A stretch of 64,000 bases of DNA from Tardiphaga sp. P9-11 (GCF_008329525.1 NZ_NPKQ01000001.1:186001-250000), one strand, 5' to 3'. Counted from the first letter of the stretch, positions 8,368 through 18,175 are shown. Numbers and translations: made by a program. The notes: generated from the sequence alone by a model not told the origin.

Positions 8368-10056
8368 TCAGCCGCTGCTGCCGGCCGGCGTTGCGACGGG
8401 AAGCACTTCGGTCGCGGCGCGATCCGGCGTATCGTCTTTCCAGCGCACCGAACCGAACGGCCGCTCCAGCATGCGACGCACGCGGATTGGATCGGGACCG
8501 AGATGAAAATCGCTGGCGCGCTGATACAGCGCGCGCTCTGACAGAGTTGCGCGATTGCGCTGGCGCAAGAAATCGAGCCAGGTCGGGCAATGATAACGCT
8601 CGGTCCATAGTTCGGGATCGGCGATGTCGCGCGCAATCGACCAGCCATAGGCGCCGTTGCGCTGGCGCGAGAGCTGCACGTCCTGCATCACACCGTGGAA
8701 CGCCCGCGCACTTTCCTGATCCACGCGATATTCGATCTCCACCACCAGCGGGCCGCTGCGCGCTGTGAGCTGTAGCTGTACTTCGGGATCAGCCAGCGTC
8801 TCGGCATCCTCATCGCGTGCGCCGGTCGGCGGCATCCGCAGAAATAGGCCGAATACCGGCGAGAGAAACATCGCCCCGCCGGACACCAGCAACGCGGCTT
8901 CGACACCGATGACGTCGGTAAGATGTCCCCAGCCCCAACTCCCGATCGCAATGCCGCCGGCGATAGCAGCCTGGAATGCGGCGAGCGAGCGCCCGGCGAC
9001 CCAGCGCGGAGCCGACAGTTGCACACCGATATTGAACAGCGCGACCGCCAGCATCCAGACCGAGCCGGCCACCACCAGCGCCGCCGCGGTGATGACCGGC
9101 TCGCTGCTGACCGCGACAACTGCAATCGCGACGCCCATGATCAGCGCACAGGTCCGGATCGAACTTTCGCCGCTCAGATGCTTGCGCACATGACCGATAT
9201 TCATCGCGCCGATCACCGCGCCCATGCCGAAGGCACCGAGCATGATGCCATAGGTCTGCGCGCCGCCATGCAGCAGGTCGCGTGCGACCAGCGGCATCAG
9301 CGCCGACACCGAACCACCGCAAATGCCGGTGATCAGCGTGCGCGTCAGCACGATCTTGATCGACGGCGAATTGGCAATGTAGCGCACGCCGGACACGATG
9401 GCCCGGCTCAGCCGCTCACGCGGCAGCCGCGACACATCGACCTTGCGACGCCACAGGAACAGCACCATCAGCAACGGGATGTACAGCACCGCATTGGCCG
9501 CGAAGGCCGCGACGGCGCCGGCGGTGGCGACCACGATGCCGCCGATTGCCGGGCCGAAACTGCGCGCGATATTGTAGCTGATGCCGTTCAGCGCCACGGC
9601 GGATGGCAGTACCTCCGGCGGCACCTGCTCGCCCACTGAGGATTGCCAGGCCGGTCCGAACAGCGCCATGCCGCTGCCGATGATGAAACAGAAGGCGAGC
9701 AGGATGTTCGGCGTGATGTGACCGGTCCAGTCCAGCATGGTCAGTACGCAGGCGCCGACCAGCGACAGCACCAGCGAAGCCAGCGACACGACACGGCGGT
9801 CATACATGTCGGCCACGGCACCAGCCGGCATCGAGATCAGCATGATCGGCAGCATCAAGGCAGTCTGTACGAGTGCCACCTTGTCGGCCGACGCGGTCAT
9901 CTGCGTCATCGCCCAGGCCGCGCCCACGCTCTGGATCATCAGGCCCAGATTGGACAGCAGGCTGGCCAGCCAGATCCGCCGGAACACCGCAAACCGCAGC
10001 GGGGCGGCGATGCCGTCGGAGGGAAGAACCACTGGTTTCGCTGCTTCGGCCATCAT
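8368..10056 (-). CDS. MFS transporter, MFS_3 (transmembrane secretion effector) type
   Basis: About 562 residues. The first 420 hold 11-12 hydrophobic helices of a major facilitator (FRRIWLASLLSNLGLMIQS near the start, MPAGAVADMYDRR as the A-motif loop between helices 2 and 3). The last 130 residues form a soluble domain (from about QLTARSGPLVVEIEYRV to FGSVRWKDD) with an ERYHCPTWLDFLRQR segment. Such a tail is characteristic of the MFS_3 / PF05977 group, and resembles a dimeric alpha-beta barrel fold. Likely an inner-membrane exporter of an unknown small molecule. The start is uncertain: ATGs at 10125, 10095, 10056 and 10053 are in frame; 10056 gives the best family length. It is divergent from the Tat-exported hydrolase. 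Confidence 0.82.
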   Translation of the reverse strand: MMAEAAKPVVLPSDGIAAPLRFAVFRRIWLASLLSNLGLMIQSVGAAWAMTQMTASADKVALVQTALMLPIMLISMPAGAVADMYDRRVVSLASLVLSLVGACVLTMLDWTGHITPNILLAFCFIIGSGMALFGPAWQSSVGEQVPPEVLPSAVALNGISYNIARSFGPAIGGIVVATAGAVAAFAANAVLYIPLLMVLFLWRRKVDVSRLPRERLSRAIVSGVRYIANSPSIKIVLTRTLITGICGGSVSALMPLVARDLLHGGAQTYGIMLGAFGMGAVIGAMNIGHVRKHLSGESSIRTCALIMGVAIAVVAVSSEPVITAAALVVAGSVWMLAVALFNIGVQLSAPRWVAGRSLAAFQAAIAGGIAIGSWGWGHLTDVIGVEAALLVSGGAMFLSPVFGLFLRMPPTGARDEDAETLADPEVQLQLTARSGPLVVEIEYRVDQESARAFHGVMQDVQLSRQRNGAYGWSIARDIADPELWTERYHCPTWLDFLRQRNRATLSERALYQRASDFHLGPDPIRVRRMLERPFGSVRWKDDTPDRAATEVLPVATPAGSSG

Positions 10057-10217
10057 CGTCCCGTCGTCTGCTGCAGATAGCGACTGCAGGGCCATGCGGG
10101 GCCTGATTCCCCGCGGGCATATCAAACTGATGCCTGCGAAACGCGTTGTCTGTCCAGTGCCTGCTCCGCTATCACAGCAGCAAGCGCCGGACGTGCGCAG
10201 ATAGAGGGAGACCAGCC

Positions 10218-11594
10218 ATGGCGCTGTCGCGACGGACCATCCTTACAGGCGCAGCGATGCTGCCGCTGGCTGCCCATGCGCTCCGTTTCGAGGCTGCAGC
10301 ACAGACCGCCCCCGGCACGCCGGCCAGTTCCGACATTCCACCGATCCTCTTCGTCCACGGCAATGGCGACCATGCGGCGCTCTGGATGACGCAGATCTGG
10401 CGCATGGAATCCAACGGCATCCCGCGCAACCGGCTGATGGCGCTCAACTTCACCGATCCGCTGGCGCGCTCCGATGATGCTGTGGCGCAGCAGGGCCGCT
10501 CTTCCACCGAAGACCAGCGCCGCGAGCTCGGTGAAGCCATCGCGGAACTGAAAAAGCGCACGGGTGCGGCGAAAGTGGCGCTGGTTGCCAACTCGCGCGG
10601 CGGCAATGCCGTGCGCAATTACATCAAGAACGGCGGCAGCGCCGATGTCAGCCACGCCGTGTTGTGCGGCACGCCCAATCACGGCGTGTTCGACGGAACC
10701 GACAGCCCCGGCAGCGAATTCAATGGCCGCAGCCCGTTCCTCAAGAGCCTCAATCCCGGAGAGGGCCCTGAGGTGACCGAAGGCACCGCCTTCCTCACCC
10801 TCCGCAGCGACGGCATCGACAAATATGCGCAGGCCGATGGTCGCCTGCTCGGCAAACCAGGCGTGGCCACCGGCGTCACCTCCGATGGTCCGGCGCTGCG
10901 CGGTGCGACGAATCTCGTGCTCGGCGCCGTCGATCATCGCGAGACCGGCTTTCACCCCCGCGCCTTCCGCGAAATCTACAAATTCATTGCGGGCCGCGAG
11001 CCAGCGCGGATCGATATCGCGCCGGAGAATGACGTGAAGATCGGCGGCCTCGTCACCGGTACTCCCGGCGGCGTGCCGACCAATCGGCCAGTCGCGGATG
11101 CCCTGGTCGAGGTCTATCGCGTGGCGCCGGAGAGTGGTGAACGGGTCGGCGCGGCGCTCTATGCGGCCCGCACGTCCGCCGATGGTCGCTGGGGTCCGGT
11201 TCAGGTCGAGCCGACATGGCCGCTCGAAATCGTGCTCACGTCGGCTGGCGCGCCGATCACGCATTCCTATCGCTCGCCATTCCCCCGTTCGTCGGACGTC
11301 GTGCATCTGCGCGCCGGCCGTGCACCGGGACCCGCCGATGCGAATGCCGGCGCCGTGGTCTCGATGTCGCGCGTGCGCGGCTATTTTGGATTACCCCGCG
11401 ATGTCGTGCTGCTCGACGGCAAGGAACCGACCGACGTGAAAGCCGGCGTGCCCACGGATTCGCTCTCGACCATCCGCCTTCCCGCCACGGACATCGGCCG
11501 CCCGGTAATAGCTATCTTCAATCAGGAACGGATCATTGCGCGCGCCTGGCCGACGTCGGAGAACCGGATCACGGTGGCGGAATTCAGCGAGTAG
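10218..11594 (+). CDS. Tat-exported alpha/beta hydrolase, lipase-like
   Basis: 458-residue protein with a twin-arginine signal (MALSRRTILTGAAMLPLAAHA), so probably exported folded. The hydrolase core starts at PPILFVHGNGDH (oxyanion region, residues 41-52). The nucleophile elbow is ALVANSRGGN with Ser126: the first Gly of GxSxG is replaced by Ala, as in AxSxG lipases of the Bacillus type. A likely acid/histidine region is GAVDHRETGFHP. The last 150-180 residues look like one or two beta-sandwich domains (GGLVTGTPGG, VEVYRVAPESGERVG). A GAGGGAG-like RBS (10204-10210) precedes the ATG at 10218. The substrate is unknown; an extracellular ester or polyester is possible. Confidence 0.75.
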   Translation: MALSRRTILTGAAMLPLAAHALRFEAAAQTAPGTPASSDIPPILFVHGNGDHAALWMTQIWRMESNGIPRNRLMALNFTDPLARSDDAVAQQGRSSTEDQRRELGEAIAELKKRTGAAKVALVANSRGGNAVRNYIKNGGSADVSHAVLCGTPNHGVFDGTDSPGSEFNGRSPFLKSLNPGEGPEVTEGTAFLTLRSDGIDKYAQADGRLLGKPGVATGVTSDGPALRGATNLVLGAVDHRETGFHPRAFREIYKFIAGREPARIDIAPENDVKIGGLVTGTPGGVPTNRPVADALVEVYRVAPESGERVGAALYAARTSADGRWGPVQVEPTWPLEIVLTSAGAPITHSYRSPFPRSSDVVHLRAGRAPGPADANAGAVVSMSRVRGYFGLPRDVVLLDGKEPTDVKAGVPTDSLSTIRLPATDIGRPVIAIFNQERIIARAWPTSENRITVAEFSE

Positions 11595-11688
11595 CCGGGA
11601 GACCACCGTTCGCCTTCATGGCGCCCGGATTTGCAGCTGCTATAGTGGGGCCACACTCAGCGCCCCATTCCAGGTTGCGAGGTCCATC

Positions 11689-13077
11689 GTGAGCATTGCC
11701 GAAGTCTATGACTTTCCCGCTCCGCGACGGTCCCTGGTGCCGCCGAGCCCGCCGCGCGCGCCCGAGAATATGGGCGCGCTGGGGCGCATGTCCGCGATGC
11801 GCCGCAGCGCCATCGAGACCTGGGGCCAGCGCGCCTATGAGGATGACATCGTCAAGGGTCGCTTCTTCGGCCATGCCAGCTTCATCCTCAACGACCCCGA
11901 TGCGATCCGCCATGTGCTGGTGGACAATTACGAGAACTATACCCGTACGCCCGCGGCATTCCGGGTGCTGCGGCCGATGCTCGGTGAGGGCCTGCTGCTC
12001 GCCGAAGGCCGCACCTGGAAGCACCAGCGCCGTACGCTGGCGCCCGCCTTCACGCCGCGCGCGGTCAACACGTTGGTGCCGCACATGATCTCGGCCGTCG
12101 ACGACACGCTGGCCGACTTGCAGCGCGCTGAAGGCAAGCCGGTCAATCTGCGCGAGGTCATGCAGCGGATGACGCTGGAGATCGCCGGCCGTACCATGTT
12201 CTCGTTCGGCATGGCCGAACATGGCGCGAAGCTGCGCGACTTCGTGATGGAATACGGTATAAATCTCGCCCGGCCGCATTTCCTCGATCTGCTGCTGCCA
12301 CTGGGCTGGCCGACCCCACAGGATATCTCGCGTGCCTTCTTCCGCAGGCGCTGGACGAAATTCGTCGGCGAGCTGATGACCGCACGTCGCGCTGCCGGCA
12401 AGAGCGACAGCGCGTCGCCACGCGATCTGTTCGATCTGATGGTGGCCGCGCGTGATCCGGAAACCGGCGCAGCCTTCACCGATGTGCAGCTCGGCGATCA
12501 GGTCGCGACGATGATCCTCGCCGGCCATGAGACCACGGCGACGGCGCTGTTCTGGGCGCTCTATATGCTGACGCTCGATCCGGCGACCCAGGAGCAGCTT
12601 GCGGCAGAGGCTCGTACCGCCAGTGCGAACGGTACGTTCGACATGGAACATCTGAAATTCACCCGCGCGGTGATCGACGAGACCATGCGGCTCTATCCGC
12701 CGGCCTTCCTGATCGCGCGCGCCGCCGCGGGCCCCGATCGTCTGGCTGGCCAGTCCGTCGCCAGCAAGGACGTGATCCTGATTGCACCCTGGCTGCTGCA
12801 TCGGCACGAGAAACTGTGGCATGAACCCAACGCCTTTATGCCGTCCCGCTTCATGCCAGGCGCGACGCCGCCGGACCGCTTCGCCTATCTACCCTTCGGC
12901 GTCGGCGCCCGCGTCTGCATCGGCGCGCATTTCGCGCTCGTGGAGGCCACATTGGCGCTGGCGAAAATCATCGGTGCATTCCGCGTCGCATTGCCGGATA
13001 AAACGGCCGTCATGCCGATCGGCGTGGTGACGACACAACCGGACTGCTCGCCACTGTTCTGGATCGAGCGGCGCTGA
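11689..13077 (+). CDS. Cytochrome P450
   Basis: 462-residue soluble cytochrome P450. Diagnostic motifs are present: I-helix oxygen-binding AGHETT (278-283), K-helix ExxR as E331-TM-R334, and heme loop FGVGARVCIG with the thiolate Cys410. The C-helix WKHQRR (110-115) binds heme propionate. There is no N-terminal membrane anchor, so electrons must come from separate redox partners, none of which is encoded nearby. The start is GTG 11689 (MSIAEVYDFPAP), preceded by GAGG; the frame is open further upstream but with no conserved sequence. General resemblance is to CYP102-like/CYP4-like bacterial fatty-acid or terpene hydroxylases; the substrate is not predictable. Confidence 0.92.
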   Translation: MSIAEVYDFPAPRRSLVPPSPPRAPENMGALGRMSAMRRSAIETWGQRAYEDDIVKGRFFGHASFILNDPDAIRHVLVDNYENYTRTPAAFRVLRPMLGEGLLLAEGRTWKHQRRTLAPAFTPRAVNTLVPHMISAVDDTLADLQRAEGKPVNLREVMQRMTLEIAGRTMFSFGMAEHGAKLRDFVMEYGINLARPHFLDLLLPLGWPTPQDISRAFFRRRWTKFVGELMTARRAAGKSDSASPRDLFDLMVAARDPETGAAFTDVQLGDQVATMILAGHETTATALFWALYMLTLDPATQEQLAAEARTASANGTFDMEHLKFTRAVIDETMRLYPPAFLIARAAAGPDRLAGQSVASKDVILIAPWLLHRHEKLWHEPNAFMPSRFMPGATPPDRFAYLPFGVGARVCIGAHFALVEATLALAKIIGAFRVALPDKTAVMPIGVVTTQPDCSPLFWIERR

Positions 13078-13209
13078 CGTTATTTCAGCACGCCCCCTTC
13101 TCACGTCTTCCCCGCGCCTGCTCATGGCACATTGGGCGGAACGACAAGTTGAAGCGCTGCGGCAAAGCCCTGCCTTGGACCTAGCGCCTATTTGACCTAA
13201 ACTGATCCC

Positions 13210-14619
13210 ATGAGTGATGTTCAGGCACTATTCGCGACATTGAACCAGGCGACCGATCCGGCCGTAGCCGATGCCATTGCACAACTGATCCGCGACGGCG
13301 CGGACCACGAACTCAATCGCATCAACGTGCTGGATTTTGCGGCACGCCACGGCCTGAACGAAGAGCGCGTCATTTCCGGCTTCCTGCACGCCTCCCGCCT
13401 CGGCCTGTTCGACTTGACCTGGAATGTACTGTGCCCCGGTTGCAGCGGTGTCCTCGACGCCCACAGCACGCTGAAATCGCTGCGCCATGACGACTATCAT
13501 TGCGGGCTCTGCGCCTGCGGCTATGAAGCGTCGGTTGACGAGCAGGTCGAAGTGGCATTCACAGTGGCCCCGCGGATCCGGCACATCGCTGCACACGACC
13601 CCAATACACTGCCGCTCTGGGAATATTTCAAACAGGTGTTCTGGAGCTCTGGCGTCGATCTCAACCAGGAATCGTTCGCGTCACTCACCGATGAAGTGAC
13701 GCTGGACGCAATGGAATTGCCGGCGCATGAAAAAGCGGTGATGTCGCTGCACCTGCCATCGGAATTCATCATCGTGTTCGAGCCGGTAACCCATGCCGCA
13801 CAGTTCATTAACGTGCAGGGCGAACCGACCAAGGAACGGCAGCATCTGTCGCTGATTTACAACCGGCAGCATACACCGACCGGCACCATCACAATGCAAC
13901 CCGGACCGCTGCGGCTGTCCCTCGAAAACCAGACCGAGGTGCGCGTGCTACCGTCGGTATTTGTCGCGGCCGAAGGCCTCCATCACCTGATCGGCAAGCG
14001 CAAGCCGTTCCTCACGGCCAAGCGGATACTCACCAATCAGACCTTTCGCGATATCTACAAGGCCGACAACCTCAATATCGATCAGCGACTGAAGATTACC
14101 TCGCTGACTTTCCTGTTCACCGATCTCAAGGGCTCGACCGCCTTGTACGAGCGCGTCGGCGATCTCGCAGCCTTCGATCTGGTGCGTGCGCATTTCCACG
14201 CACTGCTGGAGATCATTGCGTCGGAAGCCGGTGCCGTCGTGAAGACCATCGGGGATGCTGTCATGGCGACCTTTCCGCGACCCGAACAGGCGCTGGCGGC
14301 GGGTCTGCGCATGCGCGCCGCGATGGAGCGATTGAACGAGGAACGCGGCACCAAGGACCTCGTGGTCAAGATCGGCATCCATGAGGGACCCTGCCTTGCC
14401 GTGATGCTGAACGAGCGGCAGGATTACTTTGGCCAGACCGTCAATATCGCTGCCAGGGTGCAGGGCCTGTCAACCTCGCAGGCGATCCACGTCACCAGCC
14501 CGGTGATATCGACGCAGGCAGTGGAAGCCATCCTGCGGAAGGCTGAAATCACCCCTATCCAGAAACATGCCGCCCTGCGCGGCATTGCCGACAAGATCGT
14601 GGTCTATGAGATTCCATGA
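13210..14619 (+). CDS. Class III adenylate/guanylate cyclase with DUF5939-type N-terminal region
   Basis: 469-residue protein, no membrane segments. Residues 1-290 form a DUF5939-like region that includes a Cys cluster (C75-P-G-C78 and C98-GL-C101-A-C103), probably a zinc ribbon. Residues about 296-469 are a class III nucleotidyl cyclase domain. Metal-binding aspartates are D305 (TDLKGST) and D349 (TIGDAVMATF). Transition-state residues N412 and R416 lie in QTVNIAARVQ. All key residues are present, so it should be active as a dimer and make cAMP, or less probably cGMP. The N-terminal ribbon is a candidate sensor of metal or redox state. ATG 13210. The next gene, a TerB-like protein 157 bp away, lies in the same direction. 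Confidence 0.87.
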   Translation: MSDVQALFATLNQATDPAVADAIAQLIRDGADHELNRINVLDFAARHGLNEERVISGFLHASRLGLFDLTWNVLCPGCSGVLDAHSTLKSLRHDDYHCGLCACGYEASVDEQVEVAFTVAPRIRHIAAHDPNTLPLWEYFKQVFWSSGVDLNQESFASLTDEVTLDAMELPAHEKAVMSLHLPSEFIIVFEPVTHAAQFINVQGEPTKERQHLSLIYNRQHTPTGTITMQPGPLRLSLENQTEVRVLPSVFVAAEGLHHLIGKRKPFLTAKRILTNQTFRDIYKADNLNIDQRLKITSLTFLFTDLKGSTALYERVGDLAAFDLVRAHFHALLEIIASEAGAVVKTIGDAVMATFPRPEQALAAGLRMRAAMERLNEERGTKDLVVKIGIHEGPCLAVMLNERQDYFGQTVNIAARVQGLSTSQAIHVTSPVISTQAVEAILRKAEITPIQKHAALRGIADKIVVYEIP

Positions 14620-14776
14620 CACGAGATCCCGTAAACTGCCGGGCGCCTCAATTGTTACTTAACTGTCATCAGCACTTCGGGAACCCGTCCGCATTGCACG
14701 CGTTCCATTTTCGCGCCACAAAGCACGAGCGCTTTCGCCGCATGGCGCGCTTATCGATCATCTGGTTCAAAGAATA

Positions 14777-15256
14777 ATGCTGGAAAAACTACGCCAATTC
14801 ATTGCCGATGTGGTGTCTCCCGATGCGCACGAAAATCAGGCATTCGACGATACCGGTTTCCGTCTCGCCGCCACGGCGCTGATGATTCACGTTATCTCGC
14901 TCGACGGCGCGCCTTCTGCGATCGAAATAGCCAAGTTGCACAGCCTGATCGAGTCGCGTTTTGAGCTGGATACTGGCACGGCAGACAGGCTTATCTCGGC
15001 TGCTACGCTTGTCGAAGGCGAGGCCGTCGATCTCTATCACTTCACCAGCGTTATCATGCGCGTGGTCGATGAGCCCGGCCGCGTCCGGCTCGTCGAGATG
15101 ATGTGGCAGCTGGTCTATGCCGACGGCCGCGTCAGTGAGTTCGAGGAAAATGTGGTCTGGCGCGCAGCCGACCTGCTCGCGGTTTCATCACGTGACCGGA
15201 TGGAGCTCAAGCAACGCGTGGCGGGCGGTTCGGCCACGACGGATGTGACTGTCTGA
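14777..15256 (+). CDS. TerB-family (tellurite-resistance-like) protein
   Basis: 159-residue, all-helical, acidic cytoplasmic protein. Repeated patterns LAATALMIHVISLDGAPSAIE and MMWQLVYADGRVSEFEENVVWRAADLL are typical of the TerB / COG4103 fold, where each half carries a DG(x)3-5E calcium-like loop. Despite the family name, no ter operon (terZ, terD, terC) is nearby, so tellurite resistance should not be inferred. Proteins of this subgroup have no known function. Start ATG 14777 follows a poor RBS. Confidence 0.75.
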   Translation: MLEKLRQFIADVVSPDAHENQAFDDTGFRLAATALMIHVISLDGAPSAIEIAKLHSLIESRFELDTGTADRLISAATLVEGEAVDLYHFTSVIMRVVDEPGRVRLVEMMWQLVYADGRVSEFEENVVWRAADLLAVSSRDRMELKQRVAGGSATTDVTV

Positions 15257-15468
15257 GCAGGCTCGGCCTGATCGGCAAATGACGGCTGCACGACGCATAA
15301 CCAAAGTTTAATGCGCGGTCCCCCGATAATTCCATCCGACTGCTACGCATTCGGAACCTGAGGTCCTGAGGTACTCCGGTGGTCATTCCGACTTGCACAT
15401 CACGGGTATCCCTATTACGCCTGTAAATGCATGCAAATCGTTCTCACGTATTTCAAGAGTACCTTATT

Positions 15469-16248
15469 GTGACTGAGCGCGTGACGTTGATAACCGGAGC
15501 CTCGGCCGGAATTGGCGCCGAGTTCGCGCGCATCTTCGCTGCGAACAAGCATCGCGTCGCTCTGGTTGCACGCCGTACCGAGCGTCTGAACGCGCTGGCC
15601 AGTGAAATAACTGCTGCGGGCGGTGCTGCGCCCATCATCATTCCCTGTGATCTCGAACAACGCGACGCCTGCGACCAGATCGCAGCCGCACTTGCTGCTG
15701 CCGATGTCGAAGTTGAGTATGTGGTCAACAATGCCGGCTTCGGCATGTTCGGCCGCGCCATCGAGATGGACCGCGACAGGCAACTCGGCATGCTCGAGGT
15801 CAATGTTCGCGCATTGACGGATCTCTCGCTGCGCTTCTCCGACAGCCTTATCCGCAACAAGGGCGGCATTCTCAATCTCAGCTCGATCGCAGGTTTTCTG
15901 CCCGGTCCTGGAATGGCCGTTTACTACGCCAGCAAGGCCTATGTGCTATCCTTCACCGAAGCGCTGCGTCAGGAGCTCGGCTCAAAGGGCGTGCGCGTCA
16001 CTGCATTGTGCCCGGGACCTGTGCCGTCGGAATTCCAGGCCCGCGCCGGATTCACGCCGGGTCTCGACTCGGCCATCCTCAATGTCTCGGCTGCCGATGT
16101 TGCCCTGCTGGGCTATCAGGGCCTGATGGCCAACAAGCGCACGGTTTTCCCCGGCCTCGGTATCAAGATCGTGCCGCTACTGCTGCGGTTCTTCCCGCGC
16201 GGCTTCATCGCCGGTGCCGTGGCAAGGTTGCAGCTGCGCCGGGTGTGA
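15469..16248 (+). CDS. Short-chain dehydrogenase/reductase (DltE/YqjQ type)
   Basis: 259-residue classical SDR. Cofactor motif TGASAGIG is near residue 9; NNAG is at VVNNAGFGMFG. Catalytic residues are Ser in NLSSIAGFLPGPG and Tyr-Lys in YYASKAYVLSF. PGPVPSEF follows, as usual. NAD(P)-dependent oxidoreductase of unknown substrate; the subgroup is usually annotated as a ketoacyl-reductase-like enzyme. GTG 15469 gives MTERVTLITG, directly before the Rossmann strand; an ATG at 15427 would add 14 unconserved residues. It stands alone, ending 120 bp before a tRNA gene on the other strand. Confidence 0.85.
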   Translation: MTERVTLITGASAGIGAEFARIFAANKHRVALVARRTERLNALASEITAAGGAAPIIIPCDLEQRDACDQIAAALAAADVEVEYVVNNAGFGMFGRAIEMDRDRQLGMLEVNVRALTDLSLRFSDSLIRNKGGILNLSSIAGFLPGPGMAVYYASKAYVLSFTEALRQELGSKGVRVTALCPGPVPSEFQARAGFTPGLDSAILNVSAADVALLGYQGLMANKRTVFPGLGIKIVPLLLRFFPRGFIAGAVARLQLRRV

Positions 16249-16368
16249 CGGGATCTGGCGCCGCCATACGGCGCGCGGGATATAAATATTAGAATTAGGC
16301 GTTTCGGTTGCAGTCCGTCTTCGCCCTGCGGGCTTCGCCGGACACTACGCAAGCCAATTGGCGAAGCG

Positions 16369-16444
<76 letters not shown>

Positions 16445-16640
16445 GATACGAACCGGACCGCGAATGCGATCCGGTCAGCAATCGGGGCCATTTACAATCC
16501 CTGTTAACGGCAAGTCAAGAACGTCGCAGAAGCGCGGTTTTACGGCACTTTTCGCCCGGAACTTCCCTTGTTAGAGGGGGGCTGAACCGATATTTAGCGG
16601 ATAGTCGAATCCGCGACCTAACCCGCGAGCCATCACCGCC

Positions 16641-16931
16641 ATGCGCGCAGTTCTCGATATCGTGCTGATCGTTCTCGATCTCTATGTCTGGCTGCTGATC
16701 GCCTCGGCGATCCTGTCCTGGCTGATCGCCTTCAACGTCGTCAACACCCGCAACCAGTTCGTCTCCGCGATCGCGGAATTCCTGTTCCGGATCACCGAGC
16801 CGGTGCTGGCGCCGATCCGCAAGATGCTGCCGAGCCTCGGCGGTCTCGATATCTCGCCGATCATCCTGATCCTGATCATCATGTTCCTGCAGCGCGTGAT
16901 CACCTATTACATCTATCCCAGCGTCTTCTGA
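16641..16931 (+). CDS. YggT-family membrane protein
   Basis: 96-residue protein with two hydrophobic helices (about residues 4-30 and 68-90) joined by a conserved amphipathic segment with the YggT signature (RITEPVLAPIRKMLPSLGGLDISPI). Family members sit in the inner membrane. They are linked to cell division, osmotic tolerance or photosystem assembly in various bacteria; the role here is unknown. The gene starts an apparent operon with the DUF167 gene (16 bp downstream) and folD (4-bp overlap). Confidence 0.88.
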   Translation: MRAVLDIVLIVLDLYVWLLIASAILSWLIAFNVVNTRNQFVSAIAEFLFRITEPVLAPIRKMLPSLGGLDISPIILILIIMFLQRVITYYIYPSVF

Positions 16932-16946
16932 TCGGCCGCCGGGTTC

Positions 16947-17294
16947 GTGGCGGATCCCTGGCGCTACTCCACTGACGGTGTCAGCATCGCCGTTCGCGTG
17001 ACACCACGCGGCGGCCGCGATGACATCGACGGGATCGAGACCATGGCCAATGGCCGCTCGGTGGTAAAGGTGCGGGTTCGCGCCATCGCCGAGGGCGGCG
17101 AAGCCAACCGCGCCGTGACCGAACTGCTCGCCAAGCGGCTCGGCGTACCGAAGCGCGACGTGCGCGTGCTGTCCGGCACCACATCGCGCGTCAAACAGAT
17201 CGCGGTCGACGGCGACCCGACAAAACTTGGTGAGATGCTGCGCAGTATGACCGCAGCAATGCCCGACGACACTGACGACAGGACCGACACATGA
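16947..17294 (+). CDS. DUF167 (YggU) family protein
   Basis: 115-residue protein with the DUF167 core: [18 protein letters not shown], a basic strand [33 protein letters not shown] and [16 protein letters not shown]. This is a small alpha/beta fold of unknown function, very often placed next to yggT as here. Translation begins at GTG 16947 (MADPWRYS). The stop overlaps the folD start by 4 nt, which suggests translational coupling. The C-terminus is an acidic tail ([10 protein letters not shown]). Confidence 0.9.
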   Translation: MADPWRYSTDGVSIAVRVTPRGGRDDIDGIETMANGRSVVKVRVRAIAEGGEANRAVTELLAKRLGVPKRDVRVLSGTTSRVKQIAVDGDPTKLGEMLRSMTAAMPDDTDDRTDT

Positions 17295-18175
17295 CCGCCA
17301 GCATCATCGATGGAAAGATCATTGCCGCTGAATTACGCGGCCGCGTCGCCGCCGAAGTGGCGCGCGTGAAGAGCGAGCATGGCGTGACCCCCGGCCTCGC
17401 CGTGGTGCTGGTCGGCAGCGATCCTGCCAGCGAGGTCTATGTCCGCAGCAAGCACAAGCAGACCCAAGAAGCCGGCATGGCCTCCTTCGAGCACAAGCTG
17501 CCGGCCGACGTCGCGCAGGCCGATCTCATCGCGCTGGTGCAGAAGCTAAACGCCGATCCCACCGTGCATGGCATTCTCGTACAATTGCCGCTGCCGAAGG
17601 GACTCGACACCGACGCCGTCGTCAACGCCATCGATCCCGCGAAAGATGTCGATGGCCTGCACCCGACCAATGCCGGCCGTCTCGCCAGTGGCATGCCCGC
17701 ACTGTCGCCCTGCACACCGCTCGGCTGCATCATTCTGACCAAGAGCGTGCACACATCACTGGAAGGCATGGATGCCATCGTGATCGGCCGCTCCAATCTG
17801 GTCGGCCGGCCGCTGGTGCAATTGCTGCTCAATGAAAACGCCACCGTGACTATCGCGCATTCGAAGTCGCGCGACCTCGCCAAGCTCTGCGCGCAGGCCG
17901 ATCTCGTCTATGCCGCCGTAGGCCGACCTGAAATGGTGCGCGGCGACTGGATCAAGCCCGGCGCCACCGTGATCGATGTCGGCATCAATCGCCTGCCTGG
18001 CGCAGAGGGGAAGACGCGACTCGTCGGCGACGTCGCCTATCAGGAAGCGCTGAAGACCGCCGGCGCGATCACGCCGGTGCCCGGCGGCGTCGGTCAGATG
18101 ACCGTGGCCTGCCTGCTGGTGAATACGCTGCGCGCGGCCTGTGCGATCCAAAAGCTGGAAGCGCCTGCAGTTTAA
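17291..18175 (+). CDS. folD: Bifunctional methylenetetrahydrofolate dehydrogenase / methenyl-THF cyclohydrolase
   Basis: 294-residue FolD, which interconverts 5,10-methylene-, 5,10-methenyl- and 10-formyl-THF using NADP. Signatures visible: [13 protein letters not shown] with the catalytic Lys (about residue 56), [26 protein letters not shown], the P-C-T-P loop (SPCTPLGC), [10 protein letters not shown] and the C-terminal [13 protein letters not shown]. The ATG overlaps the DUF167 stop by 4 nt. Its TAA and the stop of the opposing M20 peptidase gene share the four bases TTAA (18172-18175). Confidence 0.96.
   Translation: MTASIIDGKIIAAELRGRVAAEVARVKSEHGVTPGLAVVLVGSDPASEVYVRSKHKQTQEAGMASFEHKLPADVAQADLIALVQKLNADPTVHGILVQLPLPKGLDTDAVVNAIDPAKDVDGLHPTNAGRLASGMPALSPCTPLGCIILTKSVHTSLEGMDAIVIGRSNLVGRPLVQLLLNENATVTIAHSKSRDLAKLCAQADLVYAAVGRPEMVRGDWIKPGATVIDVGINRLPGAEGKTRLVGDVAYQEALKTAGAITPVPGGVGQMTVACLLVNTLRAACAIQKLEAPAV

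Noticed and set aside
9643-10080. Open frames on + strand opposite the MFS gene
   Set aside because: Low-complexity translation (Gln/His/Arg), no RBS, no domain.
14777-15256. Tellurite resistance function for the TerB-like gene
   Set aside because: No terZ/terD/terC neighbours; the TerB fold alone does not establish resistance.
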